DNA of 46,625 nucleotides from Candidatus Onthovicinus excrementipullorum (GCA_018712345.1 DVHG01000021.1:1-46625); one strand, 5' to 3'; counted from the first letter of the stretch, positions 7,733-15,684 are shown. Made by a program: numbers and translations. Notes: a model not told the origin generated them from the letters alone.

Positions 7733-7761
7733 TTGATTTTTGACAACGTCGGCGCTATAAT
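7733..7761 (+). promoter_or_regulatory. Promoter with long leader upstream of the GT8 gene
   Basis: TTGATT (7733-7738) and a perfect TATAAT (7756-7761) are 17 bases apart. Transcription would begin near 7768, leaving an untranslated leader of about 440 bases before the glycosyltransferase. A TATGAT at 8040-8045 may be a second, closer -10 box, but I find no good -35 for it. Confidence 0.55.
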
Positions 7762-7836
7762 CAAGTTGGCTGTCGGACAGTGACGCATTTGGACGGAAAA
7801 ACAGGGTGCGGGCCGTCATGCAATGCCTTACAAAGA

Positions 7837-7853
7837 TGTAAGGAAAGTGTAAG
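7837..7853 (+). promoter_or_regulatory. WalR-like direct repeat
   Basis: TGTAAG-N5-TGTAAG occurs at 7837-7853. The WalR/YycF consensus in Firmicutes is TGTWAH-N5-TGTWAH, so each half matches five of six positions with the correct 11-base period. Single TGTAAC/TGTAAG units recur at 7929 and 7949. The position downstream of the 7733 promoter would suit repression, or activation of a later promoter. Confidence 0.3.
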
Positions 7854-8211
7854 TGCCTTGTTAGAGGAAAAACGGAGCTTCTGTGATAAGATAAAAAAGA
7901 GGGGAGCGGTCATCGGCGTTTGAAAATTTGTAACTTTCTTTTCCTTTTTGTAAGAACTGGGCGAAAGTCGTGTGAAATTCGTAATAAAAACATCATGCAA
8001 ATTTTAAAAAAATGTTCCCGGAATGTAATGTCTGCCCTGTATGATAAGGATAGAGTCGGAGAAACTGCCTGAATACCGCTTGTGACATAGTTGGAGGATT
8101 CGGCGGCATTTTCCCGGGCTTCCGGGAGGGTTCCGGCCCAACAATAGCGATACGCAATAAAAATCAGACAACTGCCTACTTACCCTGAAACGGACACAAA
8201 AGGAGGTCCTG

Positions 8212-9075
8212 ATGATGAAAATGAACATTCTTGTAACGCTGGACAGCGGCTATATCAAGCCTCTGACCGTGATGCTCAACTCCATCGCGGTCTCCAATCC
8301 CGCTAACACCTTTGATATTTACGTTGCCCACGCATCGCTCACAACGGAGGATTTTCAGTACCTTGCTGAGCGCGTGCCGGGCGATCGGATCCGTATCCAT
8401 TCCATCCCGATCGCGCCCCAGATGTTTGAAGACGCCCCGGTGGATGACCGGATTCCCAAGGCTACTTATTACCGCCTGCTTGCGGCGCACTTCCTTCCGG
8501 AGACGCTGGACCGTGTGCTCTACCTTGACCCGGACCTTGTCGTCATTAATCCGCTCAATGACTTCTACTCCATGAATTTGGACGAGAAGTACTTTGCCGC
8601 CGCATCACACCAGTTCAATCTCATGCAGTGGATCAACCGCGTCCGGCTGAAGCTGCCGCGCGGCGCTCAATATATCAATGCCGGTGTTATGCTGATGAAT
8701 TTGGAGCTTCTGCGTTCGGAGCAGGATGTTCACGCCATCTATGACTATATCCGCATCCACCGCGGCCATCTGCCGCTGAAGGATCAGGATATCATTAACG
8801 GTATGTACGCGTCAAAGACCGCCTATGTAGATGCCCTCTACTACAATCTGGACGAGACCTACTGGCACAACCACAACCGGTTCAACCGGAGCAGGCGGGT
8901 GAAGACAATCGATGAGATCGAGAAAATCACGGTGATTGTCCACTACTGCGGCAAAAATAAACCGTGGAAAGAGGACTACCGCGGCGAGCTTGACCGCTTT
9001 TACAACAGCCTGCTCGACTGCGTGGAGGAACCGGCCGTCCTCCCGTCGCGCACCTTCGGTACGGCCGCTGTATGA
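8212..9075 (+). CDS. Glycosyltransferase family 8 protein
   Basis: This 287-residue GT-A fold enzyme has an N-terminal nucleotide-binding strand (MNILVTLDSGYI), the metal-binding DxD motif D106-P-D108 inside YLDPDLVV, INAGVMLMNL near 158, a DQDI segment near 190, and the C-terminal VHYCGKNKPW that GT8 proteins use to close over the sugar nucleotide. It would transfer a hexose from a UDP- or similar donor with retention of configuration, in the cytoplasm, most likely onto cell-envelope glycolipid or polysaccharide. AGGAGGT lies 4 to 5 bases before the first of two ATGs, so 8212 or 8215 could be used. The following TVP38 gene begins 28 bases later. Confidence 0.88.
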   Translation: MMKMNILVTLDSGYIKPLTVMLNSIAVSNPANTFDIYVAHASLTTEDFQYLAERVPGDRIRIHSIPIAPQMFEDAPVDDRIPKATYYRLLAAHFLPETLDRVLYLDPDLVVINPLNDFYSMNLDEKYFAAASHQFNLMQWINRVRLKLPRGAQYINAGVMLMNLELLRSEQDVHAIYDYIRIHRGHLPLKDQDIINGMYASKTAYVDALYYNLDETYWHNHNRFNRSRRVKTIDEIEKITVIVHYCGKNKPWKEDYRGELDRFYNSLLDCVEEPAVLPSRTFGTAAV

Positions 9076-9102
9076 GAGTGAAAATCCAAGGAAGTGTTCG
9101 GT

Positions 9103-9873
9103 TTGACCACCCAAAACGTTGTATCAAAGTTTTCTAAGATCGCCCGTCTGACGCGGGAAAGGCGCGGTGCTCTCACCCGCGAGGATAAAATTCAGCTCTG
9201 GAAAAAGATCGCGGTTATCGCGCTGATCGGCGCCATATCCCTGACCAGTGTTACCCTCTGCATCCTGTACGGCAGGCAGCTGTGGGAGTTCGTCTCCGAC
9301 ACGGAGCAGTTCCGCGCCTGGCTTGACGCCAGGGGGGCTGCCGCTCCGCTGCTCTTCATCGCGGTGCGCGCCTTCCAGACCGTCATTAAGATCATTCCGG
9401 CCGAGCCGCTGGAGATCGGCGCCGGATACGCCTTCGGCACCTGGCTGGGTTGCCTGTACTGCATGATCGGTACACTGATCGGCTCGTTTATCATCATCGG
9501 CTTTACCCGCAAATTGGGGATGAAGATGGTCAACCTCTTCGTCCCGCAGCAGAAGCTCGAGTCCCTCAAATTTTTACAGCAGGCAGAGAAGGTTAACGCC
9601 CTGCTCTTTGTCATCTACCTGATCCCGGCTACGCCCAAGGACGTGATTACCTATCTGGTAGGAGTATTGCCCATCAACATCCCCACCTTTATGGTGCTGA
9701 CCACCATTGCACGTTTCCCGGCAATTATCTCTTCCACCATCTGCGGCAGCGCCCTCGGCGACCGCAACTGGTGGCTCGTCATCGGCGTGTACGCCGCCAC
9801 CGTTGTTCTCGGCGCGGTTGGCATGTTCTTTTACAAGCGCTGGATGGCCAAAAAATACCCCGCCGCAGAATGA
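9103..9873 (+). CDS. TVP38/TMEM64 (DedA-like VTT domain) membrane protein
   Basis: This protein of about 256 residues has a cytoplasmic N-terminus, a first transmembrane helix near 38-60, and then the VTT domain. That domain holds the conserved pattern around AEPLEIGAGYAFG, a reentrant helix, and later LIPATPKDVITYLVG. Family members are linked to lipid scrambling and undecaprenyl-phosphate recycling (DedA relatives) and to membrane homeostasis. Following a GT8 gene, a role with lipid-linked sugars is plausible but inferred. The start is uncertain. GTG 9094 sits only 1 to 2 bases after the AAGGA motif, whereas TTG 9103 has proper spacing, so I prefer TTG. Confidence 0.8.
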   Translation: MTTQNVVSKFSKIARLTRERRGALTREDKIQLWKKIAVIALIGAISLTSVTLCILYGRQLWEFVSDTEQFRAWLDARGAAAPLLFIAVRAFQTVIKIIPAEPLEIGAGYAFGTWLGCLYCMIGTLIGSFIIIGFTRKLGMKMVNLFVPQQKLESLKFLQQAEKVNALLFVIYLIPATPKDVITYLVGVLPINIPTFMVLTTIARFPAIISSTICGSALGDRNWWLVIGVYAATVVLGAVGMFFYKRWMAKKYPAAE

Positions 9874-9897
9874 GCGCGGCTGCGGTTTGCGCAGACC

Positions 9898-10131
9898 AAA
9901 GCCTTCCCCTTGAGGTAATCCCCTGAGAGGGGGAGTGGCCGCGCAGCGGACAAGGGCCTCCCTGTGCAAGGGAGGTTGGCGCGCGTATGCGCGACTGGAT
10001 GGTTGACGGTAGGAGCTCATAGTTTTATCGACCTTTCGCAATCTAAATCCCAGCACAATTCCGCCGCTCTCTGCCGACAATCCCTCAGTCTTTGCCTACG
10101 GCAAATCCAGCTCCCTTTGCACAAGGGAGCC
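9898..10131 (+). repeat. Intergenic mobile repeat, copy A
   Basis: It begins with aaagccttccccttgagg and ends with acaagggagcc. Inner blocks ggcgcgcgtatgcgcg and ccctcagtctttgcct are shared, in order, with 46047-46213 (aaagccttccccttgagg, ggcgcgcacatgcgcg, ccctcagtcttggcct, cacaggggagcc). The middle parts are unrelated. The complementary ends suggest a foldable, MITE-like element without its own transposase. Confidence 0.7.
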
Positions 10132-10136
10132 TTTTT
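10110..10136 (+). terminator. Terminator formed by the end of the mobile repeat
   Basis: GCTCCCTT (10110-10117) pairs with AAGGGAGC (10123-10130) and CTTTTTG follows. It would end transcripts from the TVP38 gene, so the inserted repeat appears to supply the terminator. Confidence 0.6.
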
Positions 10137-10249
10137 GTGCGCAGCCGGAAGTTCGCACCCAAAGGGAGCCTTTAAAGCGTCCAGACAACTGATAATATAC
10201 TGTTTATTGTAGGTTTTCTCGTCTTCGGGATGATTTTGAACCGCTATGG

Positions 10250-10278
10250 TTGAAAAATTCGTCCCGCTCTGTTATGAT
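10250..10278 (+). promoter_or_regulatory. Promoter of the small DIPAG-like protein gene
   Basis: TTGAAA (10250-10255) and TATGAT (10273-10278) are exactly 17 bases apart. The start of transcription would be near 10285, which argues that the in-frame ATG at 10246 is not the real start of the following gene. Confidence 0.5.
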
Positions 10279-10305
10279 CTAAATTGCGAATTGATAGAGA
10301 GGGCG

Positions 10306-10758
10306 GTGCAGCGCACGGGACTGTTATCCAAGTTGTTTTTTATGCACACAGTTCGGGAAAAGGCAGGCGCACTTTCGACCATCTCCGCCGGCGCGGTGCT
10401 GGATGCAGCGGAGGAGGCGCGTGAGCTGACCGGGCAAATGCTTGCCAGCCCGCTCGAGGAAACGGTTGAAGGGAGCGATTTAGAGATGGGCAAGACGATC
10501 ATCATGCCGGAGGGAGCCTATGAGGTAGGGGTCAACATTCCGGCGGGGAGCTATATTCTCACCGGGATGGAACCGGATGCAACGGCGGAATGGTATCACA
10601 TCGACGCCTCCGGAGAGGAGCGAACGGATTACTACTACTTTGATTGCGATGGGGATCAGCGCAAGCAGTGCCTGATTAACGCACGGGAGGGCGACCGCCT
10701 CGAACTTGAAGGCCGTATTACGATAGAAAAGGCGGAAATGTTCAACTTTGACGAATAA
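10306..10758 (+). CDS. Uncharacterised protein with a YEVGxxIPAGxY domain
   Basis: The C-terminal 85 or so residues carry YEVGVNIPAGSYILTG. This resembles a repeat-like beta domain (GxYxVGxDIPAGxYxL) that I know from many Firmicutes hypothetical proteins, often secreted or membrane-linked. The preceding 60 residues are a helix-rich stretch (VREKAGALSTISAGAVLDAAEEA). There is no signal peptide or transmembrane helix. The start is unsettled: the open frame extends to ATG 10246, but a good promoter overlaps that region, so GTG 10306 (weak GAGAGGG) or an ATG at 10342 is more likely. ATG 10486, preceded by AAGGGAG, would give only the beta domain. Function unknown. Confidence 0.6.
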   Translation: MQRTGLLSKLFFMHTVREKAGALSTISAGAVLDAAEEARELTGQMLASPLEETVEGSDLEMGKTIIMPEGAYEVGVNIPAGSYILTGMEPDATAEWYHIDASGEERTDYYYFDCDGDQRKQCLINAREGDRLELEGRITIEKAEMFNFDE

Positions 10759-10761
10759 AAT

Positions 10762-10793
10762 GGCAGGACGTTCTGTACTCGGAACGTCCCGCC
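10762..10793. terminator. Shared terminator between convergent genes
   Basis: GGCAGGACGTTC and GAACGTCCCGCC form a 12-base-pair stem with one mismatch and an 8-base loop. It lies between the convergent stops at 10758 and 10801, with AT-rich flanks on the left for the minus-strand direction. Confidence 0.6.
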
Positions 10794-10800
10794 CCATCTA

Positions 10801-11235
10801 TTATATCCTTTTAATCATGTCAATATGCGGGATGTGCCCGTCGGGGTAGACGTTGGATTCGTCCACACAGGTGTAGCCGAGCTTTTCATAAAAGCCGCGC
10901 GCCTGTGTCTGGGCGCTGATGTGGAACTCCTTTGCACCTTTTTTGATCCCCTCATCCATCAGTGCGGCGACGATCTTTTCCCCCAGATGTTCGCCGCGCC
11001 TTGCTTTCAGAACGGCGATCCGGCCGGGCTTGAAGACACCGCCGCCCAGGTCGAGCATGCGGCCCGTCGCCACAGGTGCTCCATCCAGATAGAGGACCGC
11101 GTGGGTGGCCATACCGTCCTCTGCATCAAACTCCATGTCCGCGCTGTAGCCCTGCTCTTCAATGAACACGGCGGTGCGGACTTTTTTCGCGTCCTCAAAT
11201 CCGGCGTCGCGGCCGGTGAAAATTCTGATCTCCAT
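10801..11235 (-). CDS. GNAT family N-acetyltransferase (ElaA-like)
   Basis: This single-domain GNAT protein has 144 residues. The first strand and helix (EIRIFTGRDA, then VRTAVFIEEQGYS) match ElaA/YjdJ-type acetyltransferases. Motif A, which grips the acetyl-CoA pyrophosphate, is read as AVLKARRGEHLGEKIV near residues 74-89, and the C-terminal ARGFYEKLGYTCV gives motif B. The acceptor is unknown. AGGAGGAGG lies 6 bases before the ATG on the minus strand. The gene is divergent from ileS, with about 140 bases between the two starts. Confidence 0.85.
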   Translation of the reverse strand: MEIRIFTGRDAGFEDAKKVRTAVFIEEQGYSADMEFDAEDGMATHAVLYLDGAPVATGRMLDLGGGVFKPGRIAVLKARRGEHLGEKIVAALMDEGIKKGAKEFHISAQTQARGFYEKLGYTCVDESNVYPDGHIPHIDMIKRI

Positions 11236-11308
11236 GGTGTACCTCCTCCTTTTGTTTCACAACGATAAGCATACCGCGCAAAAAGGCGCTTGTCAACAGC
11301 AAAGGGGC

Positions 11309-11336
11309 TTGCAAACTCGCCAAACTCGTGTATAAT
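11309..11336 (+). promoter_or_regulatory. Promoter of ileS
   Basis: TTGCAA (11309-11314), a 16-base spacer and TATAAT (11331-11336); a second TATAAT begins at 11337. The start of ileS is only 38 bases beyond, so there is no room for a T-box leader, which commonly controls ileS in Firmicutes. Confidence 0.6.
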
Positions 11337-11374
11337 TATAATGTTAACGAGTATTCCCGACGGAGGTTGAAATA

Positions 11375-14300
11375 ATGGCGGATAAGAATGAATTTATCGC
11401 AATGGAACACGAGGTCATGAAGTTCTGGGAGGAGAACGACTGCTTTGGCAAGCTGAAAGCGAAGAATGCCGGGCACGAGCGCTTCCGCTTCATCGACGGG
11501 CCGATCACGGCCAACAACCCGATGGGCGTCCACCACGCCTGGGGCCGCACGCTCAAGGACACCTTCCTGCGCTACAACGCCATGAAGGGCAAGGACTGCC
11601 GCTATCAGAACGGCTTTGACTCCCAGGGCCTTTGGGTGGAGGTCGAGGTCGAGAAGGAGCTCGGCTTTAAGACCAAGAAGGATATCGAGGCGTACGGGAT
11701 GGATCAGTTCACGCACAAGTGCGTGGACCGCGTCAAGCATTTCTCCTCCGTCATCACGGAGCAGTCCAAGCGCCTGGGCCAGTGGATGGACTGGGATAAC
11801 TCCTACTTCACCAATACGGATAAGAACATCACCAGCATCTGGTACTTCCTGAAAAAGTGCCATGAGAACGGCTGGATTGAGCGCGAATATAAGCCCATGC
11901 CGTGGTGCCCGCGCTGCGGCACGAGCCTCTCGGAGCACGAGATGACCGGCTCCTACAAGATGCTCAAGCACAACTCCGTCTTCTTCAAGCTTCCCGTTAA
12001 GGAGCTCGGGTGCAATATCCTCGTCTGGACGACCACTCCGTGGACGCTTTCTTCCAACGTAGCGCTCGCCGTTAATGAGGATATCGACTATGTCGAGGTC
12101 ACCCTCCACAGCGACGATAAGCACCTCATCCTCGCGAAGAACGCCATTAAATACCTTGGGGATGATAAGAAGGAGGTCCTGCGCGCATTCAAGGGCAAGG
12201 AACTTGAGGGCATGCACTTTGAGACCTGCTTCCCGGATTTTGAGGCCCAGAAGGATATTGATCACCGCATCGTGCTCTGGGATCAGGTCGACGCGGAGGA
12301 GGGCACTGGCGTCGTCCACATCGCGCCCGGCTGCGGCGCGGAGGACTTTGAGCTCGGCGAGAGCCTGGGCCTCGCCAAGGTCATGCCTGTGGACGATATG
12401 GGCATCTTCCTCGAGGGCTTCGGCTGGATGACCGGAAAGGACAGCCATACCGTCGCGCCGGAGGTGTTCGAGCACCTGGAGCAGGCGGGCAAAATGTACA
12501 AGGTCATGGAGATCGAGCACAGCTACCCCGTCTGCTGGCGCTGCAAGTCGGAAGTCATCTTCCGCCTTGTCCCCGCGTGGTACATCCGCACGGATGAGCT
12601 CCGCCCGCGCCTGATCAAGGCTGCAGAGTCTGTCAAGTGGGAGCCCGCCTTCAACGGCAAGCGCATGGTCGACTGGCTCAACAACATGGGCGACTGGAAC
12701 ATCTCCCGTAAGCGCTATTACGGCCTGCCGCTGCCGTTCTATCCCTGCCCGGAGTGCGGCCATCTGACCGTGGTCGGCTCCAGGGAGGAGCTGCGCGAGC
12801 TGGGCGGAGAGGCGGTCGACAAGCTGCCCGAGCTGCACCGCCCGTGGATTGACGATATCAAGATCACCTGCCCGCACTGCGGCGCCAAGGTCAGCCGTGT
12901 GCAGGAGATCGGCGACGTCTGGCTGGATGCCGGCATCGTCCCGTTCTCCACAACCGGGTATTTTGACGATAAAGAGGAGTGGAAGAAGAACTATCCCGCG
13001 GAGTGGATCACGGAGATGCGGGAGCAGGTCCGTCTGTGGTTCTATTCCATGCTCTTCATGAGCGTCGTGCTGGAGGACCGCGCCCCATACGAGCGCGTGC
13101 TGTCGTATAACTCCGTCGTCGCGGAGGACGGCTCCAAGTTCTCCAAGACCGGTTTCATGATTAAATTTGACGAGGCCGCCGAGAAGATCGGCGCGGATTC
13201 CATCCGCTACCTGTACGCGGGCGCCCCCGTTGCCAATGACGTGCGCTTCGGCTTCAACCTCGGCGATGAGGCCCGCCGCAAGCTGCTCGCGTTCTACAAT
13301 ATCTACACGTTCTTTAACACCTATGCCGCGATCGATAAGCCGGACCTGACCGACTATCAGCCGGATGACAAGGCGCTCAAGCCGGTCGACCGCTTCCTGA
13401 TCCTGCGCACCAATGAGTTCATCAGGCGTGCCACGGATTACATGGATGCTTACAAGGCGTACCAGCTTGTCAAGGAGTTTGAGGCCTTCGTGGACGATAT
13501 CTCCAACTGGTACATCCGCCTCAACCGCCGCCGTTTCTGGAAGTCCGACAACGGCCCGGATAAGATGGCAGCCTACTGGACGCTCTTCAACGCCCTCAAC
13601 GCCTGCGTGCGCTGCATGGCGCCGATCATCCCGTTCATGACGGAGCACATCTGGCAGGAGCTGACCCGCAAGGTGCTGCGCAACGCGGAGCTCTCCGTCC
13701 ACCTGTCCGATTGGCCGAAGCCGATCGAGGGCATCCATGATGACGGCGTGCTCGAGTCCACCGCGCTCTCCCGCGATATCATCGCCACGGCCATGCGCCT
13801 GCGCAACGAGGCGCAGATCAAGGTTCGTCAGCCGCTCTCCGTGCTGTATGTCTGCTGCACGCCGGAGCAGGCGGGCAAGATCGCCGTCTTTGAACAGAGC
13901 GTGCTCGATGAGCTGAATATCAAAGCGATCAAGTACATTGAAGATAAATCCGTGTTTGAGGACGCCTATCTGGCCGTCAACTTCAAGGTGGCAGGCGCCG
14001 TCCTCAAGCAGAACGTCAATAAGATGAAGCAGTCCCTCGCCGAGCTGGATGCGGACGCGATGGCCGCGCTTGTCGCACAGTTTGACCAGGGCGGCAAGGT
14101 TCAGGTCCCCGGCTGGGAGGAGGCCTATGACGCCTCCATCTTCCAGCGCCAGACCGCGACCAAGCAGGGGATTGTGAGCGCTGAGTGCTCGGCGGAGATG
14201 GTGATCGCCATTGACACCACCATCACCGAGGACCTCAAGAAGGAGGGCGCCGTGCGCGATATCATCCGCCAGTGCCAGATCCTCCGCAAGGATGCGGGTT

Positions 14301-14500
14301 ATCAGGTGGAGCAGCACGTGGCGGTCTCCATCGTCACGGCGGACAGTTTCCTCGGCGGTGCGCTGAAGGACGATGAGGCACACATCGCCTCCGAGCTTCT
14401 GGCAGACAGCCTCTCCTTTGAGACGCTCGCGGACGCGGACCTCGCCCGGGATATTGATACGGAATACGGCAGTGTGGCCGTAGCGGTGAAAAAGGCATGA
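11375..14500 (+). CDS. ileS: Isoleucyl-tRNA synthetase, type 2 (GxHH signature)
   Basis: This 1041-residue class I synthetase charges tRNA-Ile with isoleucine. The first signature motif, normally HxGH, reads G51-V-H-H54 (NPMGVHHAWGR). The KMSKS loop is KFSKT at 588-592. It contains the CP1 editing insertion, PVCWRCKSEV near 385, a zinc-type CPECG...CPHCG pair around 457-510, a GDVWLDAG segment, and an anticodon-binding domain with a long C-terminal part. Overall it resembles the eukaryote-like IleRS2 group rather than the housekeeping IleRS1. Swapping of the first and third residues of the motif to GxHH is reported for IleRS2 enzymes with very strong mupirocin resistance. A good GGAGG site precedes the ATG, and the stop overlaps the next gene. 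Confidence 0.93.
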   Translation: MADKNEFIAMEHEVMKFWEENDCFGKLKAKNAGHERFRFIDGPITANNPMGVHHAWGRTLKDTFLRYNAMKGKDCRYQNGFDSQGLWVEVEVEKELGFKTKKDIEAYGMDQFTHKCVDRVKHFSSVITEQSKRLGQWMDWDNSYFTNTDKNITSIWYFLKKCHENGWIEREYKPMPWCPRCGTSLSEHEMTGSYKMLKHNSVFFKLPVKELGCNILVWTTTPWTLSSNVALAVNEDIDYVEVTLHSDDKHLILAKNAIKYLGDDKKEVLRAFKGKELEGMHFETCFPDFEAQKDIDHRIVLWDQVDAEEGTGVVHIAPGCGAEDFELGESLGLAKVMPVDDMGIFLEGFGWMTGKDSHTVAPEVFEHLEQAGKMYKVMEIEHSYPVCWRCKSEVIFRLVPAWYIRTDELRPRLIKAAESVKWEPAFNGKRMVDWLNNMGDWNISRKRYYGLPLPFYPCPECGHLTVVGSREELRELGGEAVDKLPELHRPWIDDIKITCPHCGAKVSRVQEIGDVWLDAGIVPFSTTGYFDDKEEWKKNYPAEWITEMREQVRLWFYSMLFMSVVLEDRAPYERVLSYNSVVAEDGSKFSKTGFMIKFDEAAEKIGADSIRYLYAGAPVANDVRFGFNLGDEARRKLLAFYNIYTFFNTYAAIDKPDLTDYQPDDKALKPVDRFLILRTNEFIRRATDYMDAYKAYQLVKEFEAFVDDISNWYIRLNRRRFWKSDNGPDKMAAYWTLFNALNACVRCMAPIIPFMTEHIWQELTRKVLRNAELSVHLSDWPKPIEGIHDDGVLESTALSRDIIATAMRLRNEAQIKVRQPLSVLYVCCTPEQAGKIAVFEQSVLDELNIKAIKYIEDKSVFEDAYLAVNFKVAGAVLKQNVNKMKQSLAELDADAMAALVAQFDQGGKVQVPGWEEAYDASIFQRQTATKQGIVSAECSAEMVIAIDTTITEDLKKEGAVRDIIRQCQILRKDAGYQVEQHVAVSIVTADSFLGGALKDDEAHIASELLADSLSFETLADADLARDIDTEYGSVAVAVKKA

Positions 14501-15306
14501 GCGCCGTGCAGGAGCTGAGCGATCTGCGCCTGGCGGTGCTGATCGACGCGGATAACGTATCGGCCAAATATGTCAAGGTGCTGCTGGAGGAGATCGCCCG
14601 CTACGGGACGCCGACCATCAAGCGGATCTATGGTGACTGGACCCAGTCCACAGCCTCCGGCTGGAAAAAGGTGCTGCTCGAGAACGCCATCACGCCCATC
14701 CAGCAGTACCGGTACACCACCGGTAAGAACGCGACGGACTCCGCCATGATTATCGACGCCATGGACATCCTCTATGAGGATAAGGTGGACGGTTTCTGCA
14801 TCGTCGCGAGCGACAGCGACTACACGCGCCTGGCCCTGCGTCTGCGCGAATCCGGCAAAAAGGTGCTCGGCATCGGGGAGAAAAAGACGCCCCAGCCGTT
14901 CATCGTCGCCTGCGATAAGTTCATCTATCTTGAAATTCTCGCCAAGAGCGCGGAGCCCGAGGAGAAGGAGGAGCACGAGGAGCGGGAGGAAAAGTCCAGG
15001 GAGGAATCCAAGGGACGGAAAAAGACCGCTTCCGCCAAAAAGACGGAGCAGAAGGTCAGCAAGCTCGATAAAAAGTTTATTAAGCTGCTCAAGACCACCG
15101 TGGAGGACGTGGCCGACGAAAACGGCTGGGCCTTCCTTGGCGAGGTCGGAAATATGCTGCTCAAAAAGCAGCCCTCCTTTGACAGCCGGAACTACGGCTT
15201 TTCCAAGCTGTGCCCGCTGATCCGTGCCACGGGGCTGTTTGAGATTGACCAGCGCGATACGAACAACCGCCAGATCAAGCATATCTACATCCGTGCCAAA
15301 CAGTAA
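14497..15306 (+). CDS. NYN-domain putative ribonuclease with OST-HTH/LOTUS domain
   Basis: This 269-residue protein has an N-terminal NYN (PIN-like, LabA/DUF88) domain at about 10-150. Its acidic residues are in place: D17 and D19 (IDADN), D81 (NATDSAM) and D106/D108 (SDSDY). These would bind the metal for RNA cleavage. A highly charged Glu/Lys linker (about 150-188) leads to an OST-HTH/LOTUS domain (about 188-265, ending QIKHIYIR), which is known to bind RNA or G-rich structures. The ATG overlaps the ileS stop (ATGA), so the two are translationally coupled. The pairing with a tRNA synthetase suggests RNA processing or quality control, but this is inferred. Confidence 0.85.
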   Translation: MSAVQELSDLRLAVLIDADNVSAKYVKVLLEEIARYGTPTIKRIYGDWTQSTASGWKKVLLENAITPIQQYRYTTGKNATDSAMIIDAMDILYEDKVDGFCIVASDSDYTRLALRLRESGKKVLGIGEKKTPQPFIVACDKFIYLEILAKSAEPEEKEEHEEREEKSREESKGRKKTASAKKTEQKVSKLDKKFIKLLKTTVEDVADENGWAFLGEVGNMLLKKQPSFDSRNYGFSKLCPLIRATGLFEIDQRDTNNRQIKHIYIRAKQ

Positions 15307-15310
15307 AAAG

Positions 15311-15350
15311 GGGGCGTGCCGGGGGATAAAAATCCGCGGCGCGCCCCTGT
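15311..15350 (+). terminator. Terminator-like hairpin after the NYN gene
   Basis: GGGGCGTGCCG (15311-15321) pairs with CGGCGCGCCCC (15337-15347), with one wobble. Only TGTGTTT follows, so termination may be partial. Confidence 0.55.
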
Positions 15351-15368
15351 GTTTAGGGAGGGAGACAC

Positions 15369-15605
15369 ATGCTTTTTAAGAAGGAATTGACCGTGACCTG
15401 CTCCATTCAGGAGGAGGCGCGCATCCGCGGCCTGCTCCGGGAGAACGGCATCCCCACCACCAGCGTGTACCCGGACCGCCTCTCTACGCGTCCGGAGCGC
15501 GGCTATGTCCCGAACGAGAGCCAGCGCCGTACCTGTTCCATCTACGTCAAGAGGAAGGACTATGACCGTGCGCAGGAGCTGCTGGCGCGGGCGAAAAAGG
15601 GATAG
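15369..15605 (+). CDS. Small DUF2007-like protein
   Basis: This 78-residue protein begins with a strand and helix (LTVTCSIQEEARIRGLLRENGI) and ends with a strand and helix (CSIYVKRKDYDRAQELLARA). That is the ferredoxin-like layout of DUF2007 proteins, in which sequence conservation is low. The middle is basic. There is no signal or membrane segment. GGGAGGGAGA precedes the ATG. It follows the ileS-NYN pair across a weak terminator and could share its transcript. Function unknown; the DUF2007 assignment is tentative. Confidence 0.65.
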   Translation: MLFKKELTVTCSIQEEARIRGLLRENGIPTTSVYPDRLSTRPERGYVPNESQRRTCSIYVKRKDYDRAQELLARAKKG

Positions 15606-15684
15606 ATACTGAAAAATCCAAAGCCACAGCGAGGATGGAAATGGAAAGGTGATAGAGATAAGAATTGATGGCGAGGTAATCCCA

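Noticed and set aside
7739-7761. TTGACA directly before TATAAT as a promoter
   Set aside because: TTTGACAACG does contain TTGACA, but only 10 bases separate it from TATAAT. The TTGATT at 7733 has the correct 17-base spacing.
9874-10245. Short frames within the mobile repeat
   Set aside because: They arise from repeat DNA, have no start signals, and change with copy divergence.
11336-14383. A 1015-residue open frame on the minus strand across ileS
   Set aside because: It is antisense to an unmistakable tRNA synthetase. It has a His/Arg/Leu/Asp-rich composition typical of the complement of GC-rich coding DNA, and no motifs or ribosome binding site.
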